A stretch of DNA of 64,000 bases from Symsagittifera roscoffensis (Eukaryota > Xenacoelomorpha > Acoela > Convolutidae), in NCBI RefSeq assembly GCF_963678635.1, contig NC_087070.1, positions 39,294,397-39,358,396 on the forward strand, in the 5' to 3' direction. Numbering within the stretch: the stretch's first letter is position 1; every line of letters starts with the position of its first letter. Positions 48,601 to 57,800 of this stretch are shown piece after piece. A program made the position numbers and the translations under genes. The notes under the pieces are model-generated. The model saw only the letters and a list, made by a program, of their open reading frames with translations. It searched no databases and had not been told where the DNA came from.

Positions 48601-50076
48601 AAAAGTAGCACCAAATACAAAAAAGATAAAAAAAATTGCGTGTAATAAATTGCAAATCATGAAGCCACATTATGTATAAATTATGCACTTCAAAAAATTA
48701 CGAGACACATTCAGTTAGAAAATTTCTGAACCGAGATTTTATTATTGTTATATTCTTTGAAACAAATAGCTTTTTTTGGCTCACTTGGTGAATTAAAAAT
48801 GCATCAGCTGCGTAAACTTATGTGTAAACTATTCGAATGTCAAAGCACATGTTATCAATAAACTGTAAAGGTGCAACAAATAAGCTGTCAAGCCAATTCG
48901 ATGCAGCAAATATTGCAGCAAATATAGTAGTCGCAACAAAATTTGCGACTAAGGTTGGAAAAAAGAAAGTTTGTACTATAACACATTGCTTCGCAAGTGT
49001 AAACAAAACAAAAAAGAGTTATTATCACTGAATTTGAGCCCAGTCGCATGCAAATCAGGTCTCAAAATGAAACTATCCAAGTCCTAATCGAACATGGCTG
49101 TATAATAAATTTAAGCTTACATCCCAATAGTATCAATATATCCGTACTGTAATCACTTACTACATGTATCACTTAATATATCAGTATGTGGATTTTTCCG
49201 ATGATTTTATGTGGTTGATAACGGACCTTGAGAAGAGCCAGTGGACTGTTCGGACGTCTGTTCGGCCTGGACTGTGAGGGACTCCTCGTTCAGCCTCACC
49301 TCCACTTTGACCCACTGTTCCCTCAGGAAGATCTCCAGCTGACCTACGTGATAATATACCACTAATGGCATCTCTTTCCACAACAACAAATTACCTTTTA
49401 TGCTCACCAACAGAAATAATATAAGAAGAATTTGGACTCCAAATAGAAGAATTAACTTTTATGGTGGAAAATAACAATTACAATTTATCGTAAGCGGTTG
49501 AGATTCCACAAGTTTAACGAATAAAATTCAAAAAAGCTGCGAAAATGAAACAAAGGTTTAGGGTTAATTTTTTTCGTGGCAAAATTCAAGGCTACCGAAA
49601 GTACAAAAGCAAGGTAATTTTTTTAACTTAGTATAAACCCAAATGGAACACGAAATGAAACGGTAAACCGGAAATGTCCTTACACAACATAATCAATGTA
49701 ATAAGTTCAATTTCAGTTTCTATGAAATGAGTAGTCTCTAATCATATTATGGCTAAATATCGAGGACAGGAAGCTAAACTGACGCTAATAGAGTTTTCTT
49801 TTAGATGGTAAGTTTCTTCTAGTGTCGGTTTTAGAGAAAACAAACCAATAAACCGTGGCTAAATTATCAAACAGCAAGATGTGGGAGGTGATTGTTACTT
49901 TAACCATGTCAGCCTTTCTTTGTTACAGATTTAGTTTCTGCGCAGTTTATGTTAACTCGGACAAACAAATAGCAAACTAGAGCCAAACTAGTCCGAAGCT
50001 GAAGATATGAAGTAATAGAAAGATTAAACATACCTGCTCGGCCTGCGTTGTTCTGCGAAAAACCTCCCAATGTCAT
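33698..50076 (-). CDS. SNTA1/SNTB1: Syntrophin (alpha/beta type), complete, nine coding exons
   Basis: This is a cytoplasmic adaptor of the dystrophin-glycoprotein complex. Exons are 50076-50034, 49343-49227, 46149-46050, 43164-42926, 42034-41625, 36440-36295, 34771-34578, 34123-33945 and 33802-33698. They join in phase to 1533 nt, or 510 aa, the usual family size. The first half of the split PH domain is at about residues 15-53 ([13 protein letters not shown]). The PDZ domain is at 87-167, with ligand-binding loop GLGI in [11 protein letters not shown]. The second half of PH1 is at about 205-285 and PH2 at about 295-405 ([24 protein letters not shown]). The syntrophin-unique C-terminus includes LTVHYENGF and [10 protein letters not shown]. 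All eight introns are GT-AG. Introns hold minisatellites, SINE fragments and an antisense pseudogene copy of the Cys-rich family. An acceptor (GTTTCAG) lies 39 nt upstream of the ATG, and a palindromic MITE lies just beyond it. The C-terminal tail is less conserved than the rest. Confidence 0.95.
34420..34562 (+). repeat. SINE-like sequence
   Basis: Contains GTTAGTGTGTTCGAATCCCAC, a good B-box (GTTCGAATCCC), followed by about 110 bp of GC-richer sequence unlike its surroundings. It lies in the syntrophin intron just before the exon at 34578 (plus orientation). Family not identified. Confidence 0.5.
36029..36125. repeat. 17-bp minisatellite in a dispersed repeat, copy 2
   Basis: About six units of TTACGAATTGTCGCCTG, preceded by GCGTGAATCAGTGTTCCCGC as at 23.2 kb. 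Confidence 0.8.
37170..37345. repeat. Partial copy of the hAT-MITE interior
   Basis: Shares the GGCGCC-TAA-GGCGCC hairpin and the following TTTAGAAAAA-TTTAGGGTC with 32785-32840. Ends are not preserved. Confidence 0.6.
39110..39610. repeat. Diverged tandem repeat, about 115-125-bp unit
   Basis: About four degenerate units with shared phrases CAAAAAACGGTCA, CCATAACTTTTT and AAAATCGCTGA-like sequence. It lies in the largest syntrophin intron block (36441-41624). Confidence 0.6.
40153..40452. repeat. 20-bp minisatellite carrying a TATA-like core
   Basis: Fifteen head-to-tail copies of CATCACGACCTATATAAGAA with few changes. The unit resembles the CGCGACCTATATAAGAGTC segment repeated in the DTD1 intron array. 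A basic ORF runs into it from 39949 but has no homologue known to me. Confidence 0.95.
42804..42924. repeat. 17-18-bp minisatellite next to the PDZ exon
   Basis: About seven units alternating TCATAATCTACTCGT and TCATAATCTACTTGG. On the minus strand it starts within a few bases of the 5' splice site of the PDZ exon (exon end 42926). Confidence 0.85.
43860..44165. repeat. Degenerate tandem repeat
   Basis: Three spaced copies of GAGCAGTCATAT-TGGAGG-GAGATTCGCAA and neighbouring sequence, roughly 100-130 bp apart, in a syntrophin intron. Confidence 0.6.
44806..45237 (-). CDS. Hypothetical ORF in a syntrophin intron
   Basis: 144 codons including the stop, from an ATG, on the same strand as syntrophin, in the intron 43165-46049. 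An open frame this long is unusual for such AT-rich sequence. The protein is basic with scattered Cys and has no motif I recognise. It may be a transposon relic or chance. Confidence 0.2.
   Translation of the reverse strand: MLVSNIRRRFEHSIFNWALEKNENHYLIEKFPIFTQNILNVFTISCKCCPFLGKNVFSSAENRLKRGLLEWYAENFPRQSSESWILSVNNSITRRSKSRELSKDFCRTNVQISVASLNFRQKLFFGSYNLAIVALDKFHQVIF
46219..46312. repeat. Short tandem repeat, about 22 bp
   Basis: Four imperfect copies of TTCTTGAAAAAACTTGTTT, 70 bp from the syntrophin exon 46149-46050. Confidence 0.8.
46454..46461 (+). promoter_or_regulatory. TATA-like motif upstream of the Cys-rich pseudogene
   Basis: TATATGAG in the context ATCGACCTATATGAG, a slightly altered form of the CGACCTATATAAGAG core found at the other copies. 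Confidence 0.4.
46972..47368 (+). pseudogene. Frameshifted copy of the small Cys-rich gene family
   Basis: The first frame encodes [13 protein letters not shown] and a short stretch reaching HC. After a frame change near 47155 the second frame continues with [19 protein letters not shown] and TIYWDEVA to a TAA at 47366-47368. Compared with 60236-60550, a 2-nt loss (or 1-nt gain) lies between the two cysteines of the first C-x2-C. An acceptor TTGTTACAG ends at 46971. It is antisense inside the syntrophin intron between exons 2 and 3. An upstream 99-codon ORF (46531-46830) is of unknown relevance. It is either a pseudogene or a copy with unusual splicing. Confidence 0.65.
47572..47645 (-). repeat. 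Possible tRNA-like fragment
   Basis: On the minus strand GTTCGATTGGTCAGG and GGTATCGAATACT resemble A and B boxes. The arms do not fold convincingly. Confidence 0.25.
48337..49005. mobile_element. SINE/MITE composite with weak inverted ends
   Basis: Starts TTACACAGAGGCGAAGCTTTG and ends TTGCTTCGCAAGTGTAAAC; the ends share an inverted ACAC...GCGAAGC. Inside, on the minus strand, is a tRNA-like head (GGCTGAATGGTTAGTGCG, about 48500-48530). Related ends are found at 61838-62160 and, in part, at 26238 and 31990. It could be a SINE family or a MITE that captured a tRNA. Confidence 0.45.
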
Positions 50077-50114
50077 TCTTGTTTTTCCGCTGGTAGCAAT
50101 CAGAACATAAATTA

Positions 50115-50126
50115 TCTGAAACAACG
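50115..50126 (-). promoter_or_regulatory. Putative trans-splice or 5' UTR acceptor, syntrophin
   Basis: GCGTTGTTTCAG ends at 50116. The ATG follows after 39 nt, which contain a two-codon upstream ORF. Confidence 0.5.
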
Positions 50127-50226
50127 CGTAATTGGACTGATTATTCAAATTTTCATGAAAATAAAGCTTCTTACACAAGGTTTCAAACGAAAAAAAAACA
50201 CTAGATTTCATGCGAAACCTGTAATA

Positions 50227-50958
50227 CAGTGCTGATTTAAATTAACCGGACAAAACGCGTTAAACTTGAAATTTAAAACCCGTTTTTCTCAAATTGGGTT
50301 GAGTTTAGGTGAAAATTTATGAGGACAAAACTTGCTTAAAATTTTAGCAGAATTAATATGGTGTAATTTATTTTGCGAATTTCGGCCCCAAAATTTTACT
50401 CCAAAAATGGGTCATTTTGGCTTTTCTTAGTTAATCAAAAATTACGCCAAAAATACTCGGACGATCACAAACATAATTGTATCAAAGTGAGCCCCTTACG
50501 TAGCCCAACAAACTTTAAGAGGGGCATAACCTCCAAAATATTGTATAAAAAATTTTATTTTTGTTTGATAGACAAAAAAGGTCGTTTTTACTATATAAAA
50601 TACCAACTTTTTATTTAAAAACAATTTTTAAACAATTTGCAATTTTTTTTGGAGAAAATACCCTTCTTAAAGTTTGTTGGGCTACGTAAGGGGCTCACTT
50701 TGATACAATTATGTCTGTGATCGTCCGAGTATTTTTGGCGTAATTTTTGATTAACTAAGAAAAGCCAAAATGACCCATTTTTGGAGTAAAATTTCGGGCC
50801 CGAATTTCGCAAAATAAATTACATCATATTAATTATGCTAAAATTTTAAGCAAGTTTTGTCCTCATAAATTTTCGCCTAAACTCAACCCAATTTGAGAAA
50901 AACGGGTTTTAAATTTCAAGTTTAACGCATTTTCTCCGGTTAATTTAAATCAGCACTG
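50227..50958. mobile_element. Fold-back MITE, Tc1/mariner type, copy 2
   Basis: 732 bp, the same length as copy 1, with TA at 50225-50226 and 50959-50960. The asymmetric centre is reversed relative to copy 1, so the insertion is in the opposite orientation. It lies about 110 bp upstream of the first syntrophin acceptor. Confidence 0.92.
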
Positions 50959-50960
50959 TA

Positions 50961-53606
50961 TAGATACCCAGCAAACTACATTCCGATTCAGTCAACATGC
51001 AAAAACTATTCAAACGCAGAAGACTACTTTTGTTTTTAAAAGTTCGCTTCTTCACATAATCGTTAACACTAAAAACCATTTTGATCAGAGATGAAAAGCA
51101 GAGCTACGGTTCACTTGCAAAACATCACCAACATAGCATGGCAATTTAGCCGATACAAAACGAGACGAAAGCTCCGAAGTTGTAAAAACTGCTTGTAAAA
51201 ATGTCGAAGAAAAAACTAGGTCTATCAAAACTTCTCGATGTTTGTCTCGAATGAAGTTAGTTTTGATAAAGCATGTCGCCAGAACCAAATACCAGAGTTA
51301 AATTAGCATTAAAACAGAACTTACGAAGCAGTACGCACGCCAACAATACTTAGAAAGACGCCCATTGAGCCAAAAAAAAATTATTTTGACTATTTATTTT
51401 CTCCTTTCAAGTGAGGCAGTATGAGGCGACTAGATTCTGACCGCGAACCGTACACGGAACAGATCTCAAAGATCACTTGAATCCGGTTGAATCCTTTTAC
51501 ACAAAAGTGAAGCTGAGTTTCGTACCATTTGCGATACAGAACGCCACCGAATCGTTAAAAAAATGCCAAAAAAAATCTACAAAATTTTCATATGTTATCT
51601 CAAAATGAAACTAAATTTGATAAAAACCTCTGGCGGAAAACAACAGCCAGCATAGAACAAAAATAGAAAATTATCTTGTAACAATGCCGACAAAATCGGT
51701 ATAAAGGGTCCAAAAAACCCAATCATGGGACCTTTTAAAGTAGAAAAACTTTTGAATTTTCAGTCAAATATTCGATGTGCCATTAATTTGAATCAATTAA
51801 ATAAAAAAAGTCTCAGAAACCACAAGGGATTAGGACGAAAAGGTTCTCTGAACTAAGTCCAAACAAACTAGTACAAAAAAATATGCTGGCGAAAAAACTG
51901 TCTTTCATTTTTTTGCTATCGGAAATTTTTTCTTTAGATTTAAAACAAGAAGCACTTAAATTACAATAACCTGCATACATTTGAATTGCAAAAGAAAAAG
52001 AAACACCATACAGCAGGAAAGCAAAACAACAATTGTACAAGAAACCAATAGCGAAAATAAACTAAATTTAATTTGAAAACAAAAAATCTGAATTACTAAA
52101 AAATATTAATTAAAAAAATTTTAAGGTAATTTGTGATCTGATAGCACTTGAGGCCTCCTAAACTCAAAACCATGCTTGAAAAAAATATCATTCTACAGAC
52201 ATAGCCAATCGAAGATTGGAAAAGAGTAATGGACGCATGTAAACATAAAAAAACACTGACTTTCTCGAAAAAATCTCCAAACTTTCGAATTTCAGAGAAA
52301 AAAATAGATGCCCGTTAAGCTCTTTGAATTTCCACAACAATTTATGAAAAACTAAGAGTATTGACTACATTCATTACTCAAAACAAACAGGCAAGGAAGC
52401 AAAAAAAAAACAATTGACAAAAAACTGATTGAAAATTATACCGGGAAATGTGAAATGCCTCATGATTTCAATTACATTCGCCATAAAAAATGGTAAGAAC
52501 AGCAAGTCCGGTCCTTTGAGAAATTTCGAGGAAAATACCCGAACAAAGCTTTAGTGCAAAGAAAAAATTAAAAAGTCAGTAAAAAAGAGTAAAATTTTCA
52601 ACGGTCGGAGCAGTAATTTTTAAATTTTAAACATACCTAATCAAAAAAAGAGTACATATCAAAAAACGACTGGAAACAAATAAAGAAAAACAATAATAAC
52701 AAAACCGACAGAATTAAAGCGGACACTTAGAAAGCTGAAAGACAGCCGAATTATTTTCAGTTAAAGAATCATACAGAAAAATGCATCTGCTACCTACAAA
52801 GCAAACTGTAGCCCTTATATAAGCAAAAAACGTAAAAATCATATATTTAAATTTACCATTTTGAACTTGTTTTAAAATGTAATACTCTAAGAACAAGCTT
52901 AACCACGGGAAACAAGTCTAGTACCCGGTTGCAGTACCCTTGCTTATCTTAAGGATGATCAGGACAAAAGTCTAGAATGCAACTAATCTCACCAATGTAA
53001 TAAAACAATTTAAAAACTTTTCTAAAACCAATTTTTTTGTTTGTTCACCCTTCATGACAGCCAAAATCTAGTTATAACTGATACACAGAAGTGCAGTTGC
53101 TCTCCGCAAACACAAGCCAAAAAAAAACGAACTCCAAAAAGAAAAAAGAAAGAAATTACCAAAATCAACTTTAAAAAAGTTTTAAAAAAACGGGCACAAC
53201 AGGATTCGAATTTAGACACGAGACAGTCTCTTATTCCAACTTCAATTAGGCAGCAGAGATTATGTTCGCTTCGATGATGATATAGCTAGAGCAGACGTTA
53301 TGCAACTTATACCTAAAATTTGCAATAAAATTGGCGGCTTTGGTTAAAAAAAAAAGAACTGAAAAAGCTTTTTAGCTGAGTATTTGAAGCTTATTATGGT
53401 GTCGATATCTTCATTGGTTAAGAAACATTACCGTTGAAAACTATTATTTCGATCGCCGTGTCTGGTCTGAATAAACAACTATCCCGAGAACTTGATTCGT
53501 CGGTGCCCTTGACACAAAATCTAATGGCACAGTATCTAACAAAATTTGGCACAGTATCTAACATTTTTATCATGACACTAGTTCTGCAGAACGAAATAAA
53601 AAAAAT
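50961..53606. other. LAGE3-syntrophin intergenic region
   Basis: No conserved coding sequence was seen. It contains repeat fragments with the AAGCTGAGTTTCG and GCAAACACAAGCC phrases of the SINE/MITE family (about 51500 and 53095). It should contain the syntrophin promoter, but no motif stands out. Confidence 0.45.
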
Positions 53607-54176
53607 TTACTCATCTGTCTTTTCTTTATTATGTACAACAATTTCATCAACAAATACTTTCAAATATTCATGTATCTTTTCGCCCAAATCAACACAAGTT
53701 TTACTTTCAATCAAATATTTTCCGTCCGCGAAAAACTTTTCATTTGACCTCGAAAACATTTCGCATGATTTTGCTAATCGAAACTTGCAAACATGTGAAT
53801 TCTGTTTGGATTCGGGCATCGATTTTGGGCTAAAGCGTTCAAAACAGGCCTCAATCAATCCTACATGGTCTAGGAAGCCTTTCAAAGATATTGAGAGACC
53901 TTTAGGATCTGGTGCCGAAAAAAGGCCAGTAAGCTTAGCCTCAGCCGAGTTGAGTTCGCGATAACATCCCACACGAGGTTCAATGTCGGGTTTCAGAGAA
54001 TTAAGAGCAATATCTGCAGCATGTGTGGTTGAAAAAGATACTTCGACAGTCGCCATCCAATCCTGTTCAACTAGCTTCGGAATTATCCTAACGTCATCGT
54101 TCTCTTCGGCTTCTGATTGGTCCAAATCCAAACACGGATTTGCTTTCTCGATTTGATTTTGATCCTCAATTTCCAT
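53607..54176 (-). CDS. LAGE3: LAGE3/Pcc1 family subunit of the KEOPS (EKC) complex
   Basis: Single-exon gene, 189 aa. Pcc1 is the dimerising subunit of KEOPS, which makes t6A at position 37 of ANN-decoding tRNAs. Residues about 43-120 match the Pcc1 fold: a strand VEVSFST, helix AADIALNSLKPD, and the C-terminal helix SLKGFLDHVGLIEACFERFSP. A Glu/Asp-rich N-terminal tail of about 40 aa precedes it. The roughly 70 residues after the domain have no counterpart in the human protein (143 aa). An acceptor TTATTTTCAG ends at 54184, only 7 nt before the ATG. It lies 668 bp downstream of DTD1 on the same strand. The antisense 176-codon ORF is its shadow. Confidence 0.82.
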   Translation of the reverse strand: MEIEDQNQIEKANPCLDLDQSEAEENDDVRIIPKLVEQDWMATVEVSFSTTHAADIALNSLKPDIEPRVGCYRELNSAEAKLTGLFSAPDPKGLSISLKGFLDHVGLIEACFERFSPKSMPESKQNSHVCKFRLAKSCEMFSRSNEKFFADGKYLIESKTCVDLGEKIHEYLKVFVDEIVVHNKEKTDE

Positions 54177-54182
54177 TCAACA

Positions 54183-54194
54183 ACTGAAAATAAC
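54183..54194 (-). promoter_or_regulatory. Putative trans-splice acceptor, LAGE3
   Basis: CGTTATTTTCAG ends at 54184. A 7-nt leader after it makes a 5' UTR-only exon unlikely unless joined to another RNA or exon. Confidence 0.55.
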
Positions 54195-54844
54195 GTTGAT
54201 TTAAATTAAATTTTGAGAATTTTTTGTATTCTTTGACTCATAACCAATAAACAGTATATATCACTCGCAGCTAGTCAATTTTCATAAATCTTTGGATCAA
54301 GCTAACAATCCCACCCTCCCCAAAAAAATGCCAAGTAATGGTCATTCACCCCAGCGTTCAACTTAAATTTAAGTTATTTAGTCTGAGTTGCCGAAAATTC
54401 AAACCCAGAACCAAGTAAACATCCTCCCGCCTAAACGGGTTTGGGGAGGGGGAATCTTAACTTGGTTCTAAGCATTTATAATTGACATTTTTTGCATCAA
54501 ACTAACCATATTTGAGAAAAAATTTGAAGGGAAAGTTTTTATAATAGCTTTTGGAATTTCAAAACCAAAATGAATTTTTGAAATTAGAAGTAATGCACAT
54601 TTTTTGCACCATTTCCAAATTTGTAGTCGGAGGGCGTAAGTCTTTCTGTAAGCAAACGAAACTGAATTGAACTTAAAAAAAGAAACCAAAAGTCAAACTG
54701 CAAATGATGAAATTTGAGCTCGAACAACTTTTAAGACTCTTCCTGAGCAAAAACTCAACAATGCCAATTTAACCAAGAAGCATAATTGCATTTATCTACA
54801 AAGGCAATTTTTTTTCTATTTACAATTATTTGATATCAGCTGAT

Positions 54845-57800
54845 CTAGGAAACCATTTCGCTTGTGCAATTATCCTGAGAAACTGTCGGCCTATTTTCTG
54901 TGTTTGATTTTGAGCTCTGATCGTCTTTTTCTGAAGGCGAATCTAACAAAATAGTAACTGGACCGTCATTTACTAAGTTTACACTCATCTTTGAGCCAAA
55001 AACTCCACTTTGGACTTTTTCTGATTTGTAGAAAGTTCTGATTGTCTCCAAGAAATTTTCATACAGTTTCTTGGATTCGTCTCCTTTCATGCTAATGTGA
55101 AAGTCGGGTTTAGCTCCTTAAACAAAAAAGACAAATGGAGAATTCTCGGTAAAAGCATAATAGATAGGTGATATAGCTTACAAGTCTGTTTACTTATTCC
55201 ACCAAAGTTTACTTCACAGCTCTCGACTATCATTTAACGCGTTGTTCGAACTATATTTGGCGGTCGAGTTCAATTTCACATCATCAGATAAGAGCAATAT
55301 GATTTCTATTTTTATTTTTGAGCTCAGATCAGGGTTTCCACTAATCATATTAACCCATTATCCTTTCACTTTTTATCATTTAAGTTGCACGGAACAAGTA
55401 AAAAGACCCTTGCTTACTGCTTATACGAGAACAGATCTTTCAATTCACAGGTAAAATAGAACAAATTGAAGGATCTTTTGATTGCAGGATAGTTTTACAA
55501 TTGATGCTTTTTGGTACACCAAAGCAAAGCTGCACTTCGCAGACAACCAAAAAAAAGGGTCTGAACAATTCAAGGAAATAATCCTCCTAAACAAAATTGC
55601 AAAACAAACATAGCCAACAGACAATTGGAAAAGAGTCAAGGAACGCAAGTTACCAGAAAAAAAACGGACCATTTTTTGAAAAAATCTCAGCTTTCGAGTT
55701 TCAAAGAAAAAACAGATGACTTTAAACCTCTTTGACATTCCAGAACATTTTATGATTGACGCTTTTTCGATGAACTAACCCAACTTGAAAAAACAGGAGT
55801 AATAGAAAAAAAACATCTATTTCTTTGGTGAATTCGATAAGTAAAATCCACTTCGAAACTAGAAGTTGATCACGTTTTTCGTGACCTTTGCCTTTAAGCT
55901 GTTTGACAGCAGTCTGCCTTCCTTTCAACAGAGGAACTGAGCTGATCTTGAAAAAAAAATCAAAAATCAATCAGGAAAAATACAATTGAGCCTGAACAAA
56001 TTATCAGATTTTTCCTGCGAAAAGACTAAATAAAATCATCGCGACCTATATAAAAGGCTGAACTACTATCATCGACTCTTAAAAACGTGACACTTTGATT
56101 GATCAAAATCACAAACTTCCTCTTCGTAAGCAAACTTGTGCTACTTGAAGCGACAATATGTACTTGGTGCGACAATATAAGTGTACGTGGTGGTACAAAC
56201 AATAAGCTTAAAATAGCAAAAATTACCACCACTTCATACTGATCAAATTAACAGAAATTCAAATTAAAAAATGAAATGAAAATACTGCTTACTTGTGCAA
56301 AAAATAGGCAGAACTATATAAGACGACACCATAGCTTCAAAAGCCGCATCAGCAACCGAAACACCCCAACTTGAGAAAATTGGATTAAAAGGTTAAACAT
56401 CGCAAGGAAATTCGATAATCAAATTCAACTTTGAAACAAGAAGTCGATTATGTTTTTTGTGCCATTTACATTTTTGTTGTTCGATAGTGTAGTTTGCCTT
56501 TCTTTTAACTAAGGAAATCAGTAAAAAAATTACATTCGGACCTCAACAGATTTTCTCCTGAAAACAAATCATCGCGACCTATATAAGAGTCTGAAATAAG
56601 TTTATAGACTCTTAAAAACACCACACTTTGAGTGATCAAAATCACAACCTTCCTCTTTATAAGCAAATATGTCCTACTTGGTTCGACAATACATACGTGG
56701 TATAGCTGGTGCGACAAAGTAATTGTACTTGTTGGTACAAACAATGAGCTCAAAAATACCACCACTCATACAGACAAAATTAACTGAAACTCAATTTTAA
56801 AAAAAATGAAATAAAAAACTGTTATCTTGTGCTATTGTTTGAAAATAAACACACCAATAGTCGAATTCGCTATGGACTCAACAACGGTTTCAAGACTTGA
56901 AATAATCCAATTTTAGAAAACTGGATCAAAGGTTAAAATATTTATTTCGCAGAAAAATTCTATAATCAAATTCATTTTCGAAACTAGAAGTCAATTATAC
57001 TTTTGTGGCCTTTACCTTTTGCTGATCAATAGGGTAGTTTGTCGGTGTTCTAACAAAAACATGACCTGAACTTAAGTAACTAAAAGTCAATCCACGAAAA
57101 AGAACATTTAAAACTGAAAAAAATTAAAAGTTTTTTCCTGAAAATCATCGCCACATAATTAAGAGTCTAAAATACGTTCATCGAAGCTTAAAAACGTCAA
57201 CCTTAGAATGATCAAAATCAAAACTACCTCTTCATAAGCAAACATGTGCAACTGGTTGCGGCAATATAGGTATACCTGGTGGTAGAAACAATAAGCTCTC
57301 AATGACATAATTAACACCACTTCATACTGACCAAACTAGAAATTCAGTTTATAAAAAGGAAAAGAAAATTGTGCTATTGTTTAAAAAACGAGCAAAATAA
57401 TAGGCGACGACACCATGGCTTCAAAAACAGTATGAGCACTCATAATGACCCAATTTGAGAAAACTGGATCAAGAGGTAAAACATTTAAACCGCTGAAAAA
57501 TTCGATAATCAAATTCACTTTGAATTAGAAGTCGATTACGTTTTTTGTGATTTTTACACTTTTTGTTCGATAGTGCAGTTTGCCTTTCTTGGGTCAAAGG
57601 AAATGAGCTTGACCTAGAAAAAATCAAAAGTCAATCAAGGAAATAGTACTTTTGGGTCTGAACAAAACTTTAAATTTTTCCTGATAAAAAATCATCGCGA
57701 CCTATATCAGGGTCTAAAACACGTTCATCGACTCTTAAAAACGTCACACTTTGAATGATCAAAATCACAACCTTCTTCTTTTTAAGCAAATATGTGCTAG

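Noticed and set aside
50373-50812. Two similar ORFs on opposite strands (50373-50618 and 50615-50812)
   Set aside because: They are mirror images produced by the palindromic MITE, not two genes.
53434-53964. 176-codon plus-strand ORF
   Set aside because: Antisense to LAGE3, whose Pcc1 motifs are clear on the other strand.
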